From: Amphirosellinia nigrospora
Lineage: Eukaryota; Ascomycota; Sordariomycetes; Xylariales; Xylariaceae
Direction of reading: 5' to 3'
DNA: 64,000 nt
Assembly: GCA_004123355.1 (NCBI GenBank)
Contig: SCHM01000004.1
Location: forward strand, 5,917,017 to 5,981,016
Position numbers and translations under genes: made by a program. The notes under the pieces were generated by a model that was given only the letters and a program-made list of their open reading frames with translations, made no database searches and was not told where the DNA came from. Position 1 is the stretch's first letter; every line of letters begins with the position of its first letter. Shown here piece by piece: positions 34,534-47,275 of the stretch.

Positions 34534-37500
34534 GCTTGAATCCAACGTGGGCGCGTCGGGGAACGTAAGCAAGTCTGGGAAGCGATCGAATTGACTAATG
34601 ACATGCAAAGGCAAAGACGAAGGGCGAACGGAGGAGCAGGCAAGGTGATGATGGTGGTGGCAGCGCATAGCATAGCCCGACCAACTACATACATACACAG
34701 CTACTAAGTACCTACTTGGCCACTTGCTATCTTTTGTAGAACCAAGCGAGCACCAAGTATGTGGAAGTGTAGCATGTGTGTATGGGCAGTACGACGTAGT
34801 ATAGAATGTACTTCCATGGCATGTATATACCCTGGCCAGGCATGATGGTGGGGGTGGTCGAACCCGGGATAAGAGAGCACGTATCACGAAATGCCATTTA
34901 CCGGCAGGCAAAGAACCCACCGTCAAGGTTTGTCTACGCTCGATGCGCGACGGCTTACCTCAGAAATCATGGTCATGTTGGACAAGACGGTAAGACGATG
35001 GTGAATAGGAGTCGTTCTAGAAAACAAAAGAGGGGGCGTACTTATACCACTGCAGATTATATTATAGTTCCAGCCACGTACCCTGTAGGTACCCAACCTA
35101 GATGTAGGTTCCTCCTAAGGACCTACCGAGATGTACTGTAAGTAGGTTAGGTACCTTAAGTAATGATACACATGTAATCAATCGAACCAAGTCATCGACA
35201 CCCGACACAGTTGCTGCTATGTCTCGTCTAGTTTCGTGTCTTCCTCCCATTCCCATTCCCATTCCATGTTCCCATATTCCCGTATTCCCAACTCACTCTC
35301 AGTCTTAGTTTCGGTTTCTGGAAGAGCATCGTCGCAACATGAAGCCTAATGCGGTAATGGCTTACTCTCGCGCCAGAGTTGGCCAGGGTCCTACGCGACG
35401 AGGCCGACAACCATAGGCGAGCATGTCTAATTGATAAGCTTATATGCAAAGCGACCACCCTGCCCGACTTACACACTCACTGACTTACACTATGAGCAGT
35501 GTAACGCGGACGTGGGTTTGATGGTAACACATCATGTCTGGGTTATCTAATAGTTCGCGTTTATTTACTTTGCTCTTGATTACCATGCTTCTTTTGTCCT
35601 GGTTGGTGGGCTAATTAACTCTTGGCACCGAACCGATCACAGCAATGCATCAATATGCCGATGCCGATGCCTCAACACCTGCTCTATCGTCAAACTAGCT
35701 GTCGGATCCGGCTTCGTCATTCCTAGTATAAATTCGACACCGACCCCTCGCCCCAGTGCTCGAATGTCACTCCAGGTCTCATAGCCCACTCTCTCGAGCA
35801 ATGCGTTCGGAAGAAGCTCGAAATATGCAAAGTGGCCACACAATGCTTCTTATTCCGGCGCTATCCCTGTTTCACCAGTTCGTCGTAGTTGTTTGTCCAA
35901 GATCAATAAGTCGCCACCTCCGAGGGCGTACACGCACTGCATAAGTTGCCCATTTACTTATTAGCACATGATATCTCCGCGGAGCAAAAGTCTGTATACG
36001 CGTAGATACGCGTTCAGATCCAGCCCCCTCACCACCAACCCAAATGAGTATAATTCACTGCCTCCCGTATGGCGATCAAGTTCGGCGAACATGGCACCAT
36101 ACCGATGTGGATCTATCACCTCTCGTGGATGTCAGTCTCGTGGAAATCCGGGAGTAATAAGATGGACGCCGAGGTGCATGGCGGGCGAGACGGTAAAGGA
36201 AGATAGGAGACTTGTGTCGTAGGCAAGATCAGATGGCTAAATTAGACAACCACCTACTCCGTCTCCTACTTCTGATCTAAACGCATATAGTATTGAAACG
36301 ACTATACGTTCACTTTCTCTTACTTCCCTACTCTCTCTCACCGCTAGCCTGGCACCAGCTAATAGATAGGTACTTGGTTCGCTACATGCCTCGATTCCCC
36401 GATTAGGTAATAGGCCCGTCCCGCACTTATGCCCAGCCGCGATATGTCACCTACATGGTGACATACATACACTACAAAAAAAAACAAATTGAAAGTCGAA
36501 GTGTATGTGGAATGCGTCGATCAAATGCCCCGTTTCATGTACTCCATAGCCTTGCTACTGAATCGACGGATCGGATTACATTGGATTGCGACGATAGGTA
36601 CTTAGGTCATTCCGGTTCCCCGTCTCAACCCTATAGTATATGTGGGCTGGCCACGGGTAGGGCGGTGGTACAGGTAAAACTGATTTGCATATCCCTCTGA
36701 CTAGGTACCTACCCAAGTAAGTACTTAGGTTGCATTAGACGGGGTAAACGGGCGAGTGAGACGGTACGTTACCTACCTACCTTACCTACCTTGGTGCTGT
36801 CCTTGCTGTAAGGTTCGCTGATTATTACCTACACTATACTCCAGATTACATACATGGTCGATGCCACCTACCAACCCAATCTTTACCGGGTTTACGGAAT
36901 CTTGTGGGTCACATCGAGGTTGGCCCGTTCGTTATGGCTGGCCAGCTAAGTTACCTGAGTGATTACCTACTCATACCGTCAGAAAGGTATCCCAGATAGC
37001 CCCTTTCATGTGGAATTGTTTCCTCCATCCTCTGCCGTTGATACACGATCATTCATCTATCCCCAATGGGTAGGTATAAACCGGGCTCTCCCTCTAGATA
37101 CCCGACAAAGACTCGACTGGCCCATTGTTGAATTTCCATGGGCCAGTAAGTAAGTAGTAGGTAGCTTATCTACCTTCGCCGCCGTATGTAGGGTTGGTCC
37201 ACAGGGCTTTCTTCTCACCAGCAGGTTGGCGTGGTTCTGAGGTATCTAGGTTTTCAAGCGCCATAGGCGGACGGTACCTCGACTTGCAAATCGCTTAATT
37301 TTGAGTCGCTTCGATTCGCTTGCCTGGTTTACCTATCTGGGTGGTTCTTCCGGACGCTCCAGCGTCGTGGGAGTGTTTCGTTATCGTGTGTATGTACGTA
37401 TGAATGAATGAAAAAAGAGTGCCGAATCAGGCCGTGCTTACGTTATTGTCATTGTCGTTGTCGTCGTCGTCGTTCATGGACGGCATATGTATACTACTGT

Positions 37501-37854
37501 GTTACTGAAGACGAGTACTACCTTGTCTCACCTCCACCATGACCACATCCCAGTTCGATGCTATTATAGCCACAGCACAAGCATCGTCGGAATGTGTGGC
37601 CCGCCCGTCGATCCCCGGTCGATCCTCTACATGTATAGTATATTATCTTGGCAGTTCAGTGATAAGTAGTATAAAACGGGCGTCAGGTTTTTCTCACCGT
37701 CTTTGGGGGAGCGGATGATACGGTCGTGCATGTATGTAGCTCTGTAAAAGTCCCATGCACATGCGAGCAGGGGGGCGACATACAGAACAACGTGCAGACG
37801 ACGACGGTAACTCGACGATCGCTTACACTATACTATACTCTTTACAAGGACCTA

Positions 37855-37870
37855 CCCCCCCCCCCCCCCC
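37855..37870. repeat. C16 homopolymer
   Basis: Sixteen uninterrupted C, directly followed by ACACACACCACACAC. Length is probably imprecise given the homopolymer errors elsewhere in the window. Confidence 0.95.
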
Positions 37871-38150
37871 ACACACACCACACACGTTACGACTACAGGA
37901 TCAGGCTGGCTGGCTGGCAGATAGGTAAATAAGTATAGGTAGGTATAATAGGCGGCGGAATGCAGGTGCTTTTGCCTTCCGCGCTGACATCAGCACCAAG
38001 CAAGACAAGACTTCCCAGCCAGCTAGCGAGCGAATTACAGGCCAGACGTTGTCGTCGTTCTCGAGGCTTCTTCAGCCAAGGCCGGGCGCCACAATCGGAC
38101 ATACAGTAAATGCGGGCGGACGGTGGGAACCAGAGGCGAGAGAGAACTTC

Positions 38151-38180
38151 GCATCGCATCGCATCGCATCGCATCGCATC
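38151..38180. repeat. GCATC pentanucleotide microsatellite
   Basis: Six tandem GCATC units, followed by a partly matching CATCCCATC. Inverted relative to the array at 34509-34533. Confidence 0.9.
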
Positions 38181-40299
38181 CATCCCATCGATCGTCTAGA
38201 CTCCTTGATTTTTGATATGCATACACACGATACACGTAGGTATGTCGTCACCGTCAGCGTCTCCGTCTCGTCTAACTAAGTCCCTTATGAATTGACTCCT
38301 GGCCGAGATAACGGAGGTCGTGTAACGACATACTGCTTTCTAACACCCGCGCTCTATGACCGGTCGTCTACCGCGGTCTGTGCGACGAAAAAAAGACATC
38401 CTCCCCAAAAAGGGTAAAAGTATTAATCAAGTACCAATGCAGCAGTCTACATCTCCCCAAGTTAAAAGATTCCAGATCTCTTCCACGAGGCTTCCATTCA
38501 TAAGTAAGGTGCCTACATACTACATACCGGCTTCCGGGCGGCGGCGGCCGGGCGCACGTGGCTATGTACCTAGCTACATAACTTAGCGGAACTTGGAAAT
38601 GGCGTAGTTGTCATTGTAATGTGCCTGTGTAACCACACGCGACAGAACTAAAACCGGTGGATGGGAGTGCGCCGAAACGGACGAAACTGACCTACCAAAA
38701 GATGCAAGGACACCGAAACCCAAGACGAGATGAAAGGAAGTTTGGAAACGTCGGAGAGCGTGTCCTAGCCCTTTGCACCGCCTCTTGAATGAATGTATGT
38801 ATGTATATATATGTATGTAGTACCGCGACAGGAATACGTAATACGGATAGGTACGGTTCTGGTGTAACACGGCCATACGTATTGATGTATGTATGTACTT
38901 ATGGCTATCTGTATGTAGGTATGTAGTTGCGCGCATTTCAGACTATCTTCCTTACAGTACCTAGGTAGCCACCTATAGGTTAGGTGAGAATTTAGGGCGA
39001 TTTAATTTGTGTGCACCGCCCGAGGCGCCGAGTTCGTGTAACGTTGGGCCCGATTTATTCGTCGAGTTGTGTTGTTGTTCAACTAATTACTACTAGGTAC
39101 CGAGACGAGTTAACGCCGTGTACCCAGGGAGGAGGTGTACACGCCGTATAGCTACGACGTAGGCACGTTAAATTCAAGATTGGAGTACATTTGGTGTTTC
39201 ATACCCCGTACCAAGGTACCATTGAATATACTAAACCAATCTGCTATCGACCGAGCTTATCTAAGCCAGGTTTCAACACCTACATACCTCACCTCTGCAA
39301 AACTAGAATACACATCTTGCTGCTAAACAGCGGAAGACACGCAAACTCCAAAAACAAGTACAGTATAGACATAACCTATCGTTCTAGTTAGTATCCAGTA
39401 GCCTACCCGAGTACTCAAGCCCACCCAAGCCTCACCTCACCGTCACCCTTCTTCAACCCACATCTACGTCTCCCCTCGTCCCAGCCTTCCGCTCATCCAA
39501 CGACCAAGCCCGTCACAAGACGTCAATTCAACCAATACCATCCACCACACGGCTTCTAGTCACCCTGAATACTAGCACCTCGAATCTATTTCTCAACACG
39601 CACGTGAAGAGGTGCGGTGCGATGAGGTAACGTGAGGTGAGGTAAGAAAATAGTATAGCCCATTCGCCACTTCTATCACCGCTATCACATCACATCCCAT
39701 CCCATCACCTCACATGACAAGCAGAAAACGCGAGTATTTACCTCGTCAGTACATTTACAACCGGGCCGAGAGAAGAGACGCCAGCCCTATAGTCCTGCGG
39801 GATGGGATGAAACATCACGAGATCCAAATTCCAAAGACCTTAGCCATAGCCACAGCCACAGCACGAGCTCAGCCAACTTGGTATTACATTAGGCAGCACC
39901 CTACCTACCTGCATACCAAAGTACTGAATGACCAACCTAACTTGGTTCGCTTTACCTCGGTGTCGTTGTACATTTTATACATATACAAAAATAGCCAACA
40001 AGAAAAAGAATAAAATTGGAAGCAAGCAAGTTGTGTTTTTTTTTTTTTTTTAAATGCCCCCGTCCGCGTTAAACATAAGGTCAAGAAGCATCCGAACACC
40101 TTTGTTCGTAGCATGCCCGTCTATGGATAGAGAGATAGATAGATAAGAACAGGTTCAATAAATAGGGTGTTCGAATTTCCATGCCCTCCTGTCGAGAATT
40201 CGTCCGTCCCAATAAGAGTATAACAATACAATCGTCGAGGCAGCGATGCGTATGGCCAGTCCGTCAGGAATTGTGCAGTATGCGTGTATCCCATCTCGC

Positions 40300-43200
40300 T
40301 TACTCGCGCGCCGCCGTGCCCATTTCGCCCTCCTCCTCGCTGTCGTCGTGGTCAACGGTGGGTGTTTCGGTGGCAGCGCTGACGACGCTCTCCCGCGCCA
40401 CCAGAAGCCATCCCCTCGATGCGAGGCCCACCTCGCCCACACGTCTCAGCACGCTCAGCAACGCCGTTCGCAGCTCGGTGCTGACCTCCTTGCCTAGAAG
40501 CTCCACCACGAGGGGATAGAAGGCTCGGACGTGCTTTCCAAACTCGGCCTCTGGCCAGGTCGAGTATCCCTCCAGCACGTCGACGACGACGGGACGCCAA
40601 GCGGCGATGTTTCGCTGCTGAGAGTCCTCTTCGAGGGCGAGGTACCCCTTGATGATGTCTTTGCATAGGGGTACGAGCGCCTTTTCGACCTCGGGCCGGC
40701 TCTCCGCACGTGACGGCGAAGTGTCGCCGAACATGCGGAACAGGATCTGGATGTAGGTAGCTGCCGCGCCGCTTTCTTGCTTGAGCAGGTTAGGCGGCTG
40801 CTTCATGAAGCCCTCTCGCCACAGTCGCATTCGTAGGTCCTTATCCTCGTTGAATCGCCTGGCGAACAGGAACGACTTCTTCAGTAGAGCCATCAGGCGC
40901 AGCAGTTCCGCCGACGGGATCTCGACGTACACGGCGTCATTGGAGAAGAGCTCGTTTACCGTCTCGATCATGAGCAGTTGTAAGACGCAGCGGGATATTA
41001 TACGGTTGAAGAAACGCCGGCGAGCAGCTGTGACGACGATAGGTTGCTGCTGCAAAGAGGAAGCGGGTTTGTAGTCTTCTAGAGGTGTAGATGCCACTGA
41101 GCCGCTTCGAGGTCGTGTTGACTCGTCGGGGTTTGGTGTTGGAGGAGCGCTGGCTAACGCCGAACTGGACCCAACGCCTTCTCCAGCTTCACCGACGCCG
41201 TTCACCTCTAATGATTTGTCCTCGGCTATCACTTCCGCTGTCGGTGTAAGTGGTATGTCGAAACCAAGTCCGCTGGGTGCCGGCGATTGTAGCGAAGCGG
41301 TAGCGTTGATTGTTGCAGCTGAAAAGAGTTGGTATGCCGTTGTCCTCTCAAACAACTCGCAGAATGCCCCGACTATCTTAGACCAGTGCTCTTCACTAAA
41401 TTTTCCCACATTCTGTAAAATGAGCTGTTGTAAGCAGTTACTGCCAATCCGAGCTATGGTATCGTTCTCTTGACAAATGCAAAGTGCCAGGAGCTCCAAG
41501 AATCGATCTAGCATGTATTCCAGCGCATCGAAATAGTGGGTGAAGAGTACAATCATATTGCGGAGGGCTTGTATCATAGTGGTAGAAAGCCAAACGGACA
41601 GCTCTTCATGATTGAGGGCATTGGCCATTTCTGGTCTCGACCGGAGAACCATGAAGATCGGATATAGCTGCTGTCTCCATAGGATATCCCAAAAGTCTGG
41701 GGGAAGTCACCTCCATATCGGAGGAGAGCTTCGAAGAAATAGTTAAGTGCGTTCGAGCGCACCTCGAGATCCTCGCCGGTCATCAGGACGTCGTGGAACG
41801 CGAAGAGTATAGGAAACCAAAAACCCTCCTCCAATGATGTACCACCTTGTTGTCTCGACAGAGCGCTCGAGGATTTCGTCTCGGATTTGGCCTGGCTTGA
41901 TAGTGGGCATTCTGGCGTCTTGAGCATGCGCGGTATTATCGACTTGAGAGTTTCCATGGCCTGCAGGCTCTTCTTTTGGAACCGAATATTCTTAGAAAAT
42001 TCCGTCAAACAAACAATCAAATCCGTGAAAGCACCCTGGGAAATCACCACCCCAAACCGGGTCTTATACACGAGTGTCATGTTTTCGAAAGCCAGATTCA
42101 CAATGGCTTCGTTGGGGTCACGAGCAGCGACTGTGAAGGCCCCAAACATGGTTCGCCAGCCGGATCTGATGTTTTCGCCCCGTGCTTGAATCATTTGAGC
42201 CAAACATCTAAGAGCCATATCCTTAACAGTCAAGTTGGTCGAATTCGCCATGATGTGCTCGAAAGGCTTCAAAAAATCCTTTTGAAATTTGAAACCTGGT
42301 AGTTCTTCGATCTCCATAAAGCGCATTGAAAGTTGTCGTAAGGAATCCAGAGCAAAATAAACGATGGCGGTATTAATATGACAACCAACCTTGTTGAAAT
42401 GCTCACCAAGCACGATCCAGATGTTGGTCCACTCAAACCTTACTCGTGTCATGTTGTAGTAGCTAATCTCGACGATCTTTTGCAAGCTGTACGTACGGGG
42501 GGAGTCGTTAGAGCCAGACACCTTAATCTCGTCCCAGCTTACTTCGGTAAGCGCCTTGGCAAAATGAACAATAGCTTCTCCGTGGAGGTTGGCAGTATTG
42601 CTGAAGATGCGGTCGATGCTCTTGATCACTTCGTCCGACCTACTCTCAAGGGCAATGATTGTCGAGAAACCTTTCGAGCCAGGATTGGAGCGGTTTCGTC
42701 GCCGTGCCAATGCCACAGATTTCCGAGAGTCACTAGTCGAAGGTCTCTCGGGCGGCACAAAACGTGCTTTAGACACGTCAGGAATGGCACCTTCGTCGAC
42801 ACCGCCGGATATCAACTGCAGTCTGTCCAATTGACTAATGCACATCAGAATATCCTTCCAGGATTCTTTCAGACTATTGCCTTCTGTCTGACCAAGATCG
42901 AGAATCACTTTCAGGGCCTCGACATTCTTAGCTAAGATCTCCTGCGGGTTGTTGAGGTTCGTGGCATTCTTCAAGGCTGACATAAAGGCCTCCCGAGAGT
43001 CGCAAGGTCAAAAAGGCAGGCAATCCTAGTGGCTTGCTTCATTCCCTCTAGACAGAGCTTATTCACCTCGAGGTTCTGTGCCTTTTGCATTTGACTGGAG
43101 AAGGCGGAGAAGAAAGACATCCATGTCACATCAAACATCGACTCTACATGTTTGAACGATGTCGCCGGAATGAATCTGATGCCCGCTCTCGCCGCATTCC

Positions 43201-45923
43201 GCCGTTGACTCTTGAATAGATTCTTGAATAGTTGCTCTGACCGGACGGAGATTTCCTGGGATTGTTGCACATACGCTTCCCGTTGGAGATCTCGGCCCAC
43301 ATTAGAAAGAGCTTGGCCGAGACCAGCAGCGAAACCGGTTGGTTGCGTAGGTAAGTTGCCCGCAATGGCGGCGGCATCTCGCTCACTCTTCAGAACAATC
43401 TCGTTGCTAGCAATTTCGTCGTAAATACCAATGAGGTACTCAGGTGGCAGATCAGCATTGTCATTGATACCTCGATTATTTCTAATGAAGTCTTCCTTAG
43501 TCATGCGCCTCGCAATCTTGCTGCTATGCAAATCCGTGTTCAACAAGATCACCGAGTAGGCCAGGACGTAGGCAGTTTCGGCATTAGCAAAAGCATTCGG
43601 GTTTCCAGCCACGTAACGATCGGCAAACTTTAACATGAAACGATCAATCTTTTGGGCTTCGCCAGGCAAACGGAACGATTGAAGGAACTGACGGAGAGAG
43701 TCAACAAACCGTCTCCGTGTGAATTCCATGGTGTCAACGAACGCATGCATGATCTCAATATTCTTAGCCTCGCCTTCGCCGAGATACTCGCCTATTTGAG
43801 CTTTGTCGAGACGATCATCTGACAACAAAAACTTGGCGATATCTTGAGCACTATCACTTGCGATGAAACCGGACTGCATCAAAAATTTGATGCCTCGTTT
43901 AGGTTTGAAGTTAAATTGCCGAATACCGTTGGACAGGGCGGTTTTCCGGGCCTTCTCCTCTCCAACTGTGCTGGATCATCCTCGATGACTGGGGTGGACG
44001 GGGGAATAAGAGTCTCGCGAGAATTGCTCTCTACGACGGATGGATCAATAGACTCCCGGACGTCATCCGTCGAGGCTCGCGTCTCGCTCTCTCCAGCCAC
44101 CCCGTTCGCCGTTGGACGGCCAGCCATAGACCAATTGACAAGGGAACGTAAAGCCTCGACAAGTGAGTCCAGCGCCGCCCGTTTTATCATATACTCTCTG
44201 GGGATCTCGGACTCGGCTTCCGTAGGCTGAACGATGTCGCGAACATTCAGGGGTGGCGGAAGCATACCCTTGAGCTGCCATTCTGGGCTCATGTTCGAGT
44301 TCGCGTTCTTCTCTTCGTACTGTTGCTCTTGGGTGGTAGTTACGGTCACGGGAGCAATAGCTAGCTTGGCTAGGTCTTCGATAACAGTTTGAAAGATGTT
44401 GTCCACATGGGATTCACAGTCGTAATTTAGGTAAAGTTCCACGAGGCCCCGGGGATCTCCGCAGAACCTAGTTAGTATGTTTAAGAAGTACAGCTTTTGG
44501 TGAGCGGTGCCGTTCGCCTCGCAAGAAGGGCTAAGTAGATCTCATTCAAGAAGACCTCTATCTCTTTCTACAATCAAAATTTAGCGGGTCGATAGACACG
44601 TGGTGAGTTGGTATACTAACCTTAAAGGGGGCACGCATGAACTTCAACATGAGCCAAAAGATCTCACAACAAACCTCAAACACTCTGTCTACTGAGCTCG
44701 CGCCGTTCCTCGTGATCGTCAGACAAAGGTAGAACTTGATGGCCTGCAAGAAAGTAGTGGGCTCATTGCTTTTCGTATTGGTGATGGTACATAATGGCGA
44801 AGTGAAGACGGCAATGTGGTTGTTTAGGAGAATGCGGGTCAAGTGGAGGGATATCATCTTGGATCGCATGTGCTGGCCCCGATGATCGTAGAGCTGATCT
44901 GGAGGTAAGATTTTGGTGGACAGGTTACAGAAGGATCGGAAGACCAAGTACGCATCTCGGATGTACACCTCGTCCTCGGCATCGGCAGCCTCAGCCGTAT
45001 CGTCGGCCTCAGTCGGCGCCGCATCGCTCTGTGTGGTCTGTTCCGAAACGCTCCGTGTCGGCTTCCGAGGGGCCTTGGCCTGTGTCACCACAGTCGGAAC
45101 TTCACCCAAGTTCGAATCATCGAAACTCTTCCTGTGCTCTAGATCCTTCAGTGTCAATCTCGGCCCCCCTCGTTCGCGCCTTGCGTAGGGCTAGCATCAG
45201 TCCTAGGCTCCTCATCCACGGTTGCGTCGTCTGGCAACTCGTCGTCATCGTCACCACGGCCATCCCCATTCTCATCGGCGACAGTATCCAGAGGGTCGAA
45301 GGTGACGTTGCTCGAGCTGTTTTTCAATTTCCCTAGATTCATGCGGGCCTCCTTCATGTGTAACCTAGTCTTGACTCGCTCGAACACCATACCTACCATT
45401 TGTGTCAGGGTGCCCTGGGCGGCTTGCTGGTTTTCGGTGCTCCGCGACAGCAAGAAGACATTGTAGACTTGACGCACGGCCTTGAGCAGGCCGGCACCGT
45501 GCACGACGACCTTGTCGTTCAGCACGGCAGCGAGCAGGGCTTGGATGATGTGGCGCTGGACATCGACGGGGTGGTCTCGCCCTGGAAGCAGTCGCAGATG
45601 GTGTCGATGGCGCGGTCAAGCATGGGCGCCTGCTCGGAGCCGTCGTCGAGAGTGGCGCCGGGGGCGGCATGGCTGGAGAGATAAGCCGAGGAGATGAGCT
45701 TCTGGATGGAGTCGAGGGCGGTGTTGATCAATTGGCTACTGCCGGTCTTGGTGGCCAGCTGCAGGGGCGCGAAGACGACGTCGGGCGCGGGTGCCTGTGA
45801 GCCCCCTTCCTTGATGGCGGCGACGGCCTTCTCGGCAAGTTCGGCGAGCTGCTTGTTCCGCTGGGCCTCTCTGGAGGTGGCTATGGTCTCGAGCGACGAG
45901 ACGACGAAGACGATGGAGCTCAT
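40300..45923 (-). CDS. SEC7: Sec7-type ARF guanine-nucleotide exchange factor
   Basis: Large Golgi ARF-GEF (Sec7/BIG family). N-terminal DCB region (FVVSSLETIATSREAQRN), HUS region (IRDAYLVFRSFCNLSTKILP; HLTRILLNNHIAVF; YLNYDCESHVDNIF), then the Sec7 domain at about 43.9-43.4 kb with the catalytic glutamate motif FRLPGEAQKIDRFMLKFAD and motif 2 FANAETAYVLAYSVILLNTD. C-terminal HDS repeats include FEHIMANSTNLTVKDMALRC. An intron lies near 44577-44623 (GTTAGT..GTAG). Frame breaks at 45568-45571, 45164-45169, 44495-44498, 43957-43958, 42996 and 41691-41694, nearly all one-base losses in runs of C, G, A or T on the coding strand. The first ATG in frame is at 45923, but the frame remains open to about 46019 (STHIHQLFASLSDSTPTS), so an upstream exon with the true start is likely. 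The stop is at 40300 after EEGEMGTAARE. Confidence 0.95.
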
Positions 45924-47275
45924 GGCAGCAGCGGGCGAGGCGGACGGGGAGTCAATGCCATGTGAAGTCGGCGTCGAGTCGCTGAGACTCGCGAAGAGCT
46001 GATGGATATGTGTGCTGTCTCTAGCATTAGCATGTGAATTCGGCGTGCGTGGCTAGCCCGTATCGAAGCATGGATGGTTTGCGCCGGCGCGATGGGTGTG
46101 ATCGGAAACCGTGAGAGCGTGGAGAAAGAGAAGCTAGATCAGAGAGGCAGTCTAGGTTCACGAGAATTAGATGGTGTTTCGAGGTATGCAAGTATTATGA
46201 GGCAGCCTGGGTGTCACTGTCCCTTTTTTTTTGGCCTATACGAGTCTAACTAACCTACCTAGCTGTTACTTTCAGCGCGCTGACGGAATGTGTCCACTAT
46301 CAGGTCCCTGTAGCCAAGCCAAGCAGATTCAGCCACAGTTAGCCCCACTGGCCTATCTCTCTACGTAGTACTAGCCACAAGGGCTCATGCTTATACCAAT
46401 ACAGTAATTCAAGAGATGCAGGGACCAATCAGCCGTGGATCGCGAAACGGATTTAGTTGGGGAGTCTCCATTTCCTAATCACGACTTCCGATAGCGCTGG
46501 GAATAAAGTAAAGGACAAATACACTGTATGCCAGTCGCGGTATTATTCCTGGAACCTAGATAGGTAGTTTATGAAATAACATGACTATTAAGCCTACCTA
46601 CCTCCTTATAAATTGAGAATTTAGGTATATTCAAGTGACTAATCGGTAACGATAAGTTGCAACCTTGTAAAGAACACCCAGCCAGCCAATCCTGAACCGG
46701 CCGTGCCAGCAAGGTGTGGCAGCACAGTGCACCGGGCGGCTTTGGCTTTTTGGGGACAACCTTGGGCTCCACAGACGGCCAGCAATTGCCAATCAGAGTG
46801 CCTAGAGCTATCCTTCCCACCCCCGTCAGCTCAACAAGTCGTTCCGAAGCCACAGTGCATTGAGCCCCCGGACAGCAACTCTAGACGGCAAAGACCGGAC
46901 GGACCCTCGACATTTTTTTTGCTCACTTCATAATAATACCGCCGAGCCTAGTCCAACCGTCCTCACCACCACCATCACAGCAACCACTCCTCCTCCTCCT
47001 CCCTTCACGCTGCTCCGTCCCCCAACCTCACAACCGCCGACAAGCTCCCCCCTCTGTGCAATTGACCCGGTCACCAATTCGCCAGTGCCGACTCGACGTT
47101 GTTCTGTGCCCACAGTCCGGATCTGCGTGGTTGTCCCTCGTCCCCTGTCGACCTTGCCTATCTTGCCTATCTTCGATTGCGGCCAGCTAGCTTGTCCGAT
47201 CTTGACGCCGCACTTCCACTTCTCTTCTTCTCTCCTGGACCATAGCTTCTTGCCTCATATCATACTATATCCACC
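45924..47275. promoter_or_regulatory. Divergent region between SEC7 and LAT1
   Basis: About 1.35 kb. The first ~100 bases (to about 46019) are probably SEC7 coding exon; the rest holds its missing first exon and both promoters. Close to LAT1 (46940-47270) the + strand is C/T-rich with many CCTCC tracts, typical of an efficient fungal promoter and leader. The 144-codon open frame there is Pro/Ser/Thr-rich and is taken as leader, not a gene. Confidence 0.55.

Larger units (their letters stand above)
34038..40299. other. 6.3 kb gene desert rich in simple repeats
   Basis: No gene recognised on either strand; the open frames present are short and of random composition. Contents: GATGC pentamers at 34509-34533 and their reverse complement at 38151-38180, a C16 run at 37855-37870, GTATGTATGTATATATATGTATG at about 38790-38820, one ACCTAGGT at 38959, a T run at about 40035-40051, and GGTGAGGTGAGG / CCATCCCATCACCTCAC low-complexity tracts at 39610-39715. 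Retained ncRNAs cannot be excluded by eye. Confidence 0.55.

Noticed and set aside
34850-34875. GGGTTCGACC on the minus strand, like a tRNA B box
   Set aside because: No pairing T-arm, no A box and no acceptor stem at the right distance.
34366-34926. 186-codon minus-strand frame in the gene desert
   Set aside because: Crosses the GCGAT microsatellite and low-complexity DNA; no motif, amino-acid composition random.
40165-40185. GTTCGAATTTCC, like a tRNA B box
   Set aside because: The consensus GGTTCGANTCC is not met and no cloverleaf can be drawn around it.
40300-45923. SEC7 as a pseudogene
   Set aside because: All breaks are single-base and mostly in runs; the gene is essential and protein conservation is high on both sides of each break.
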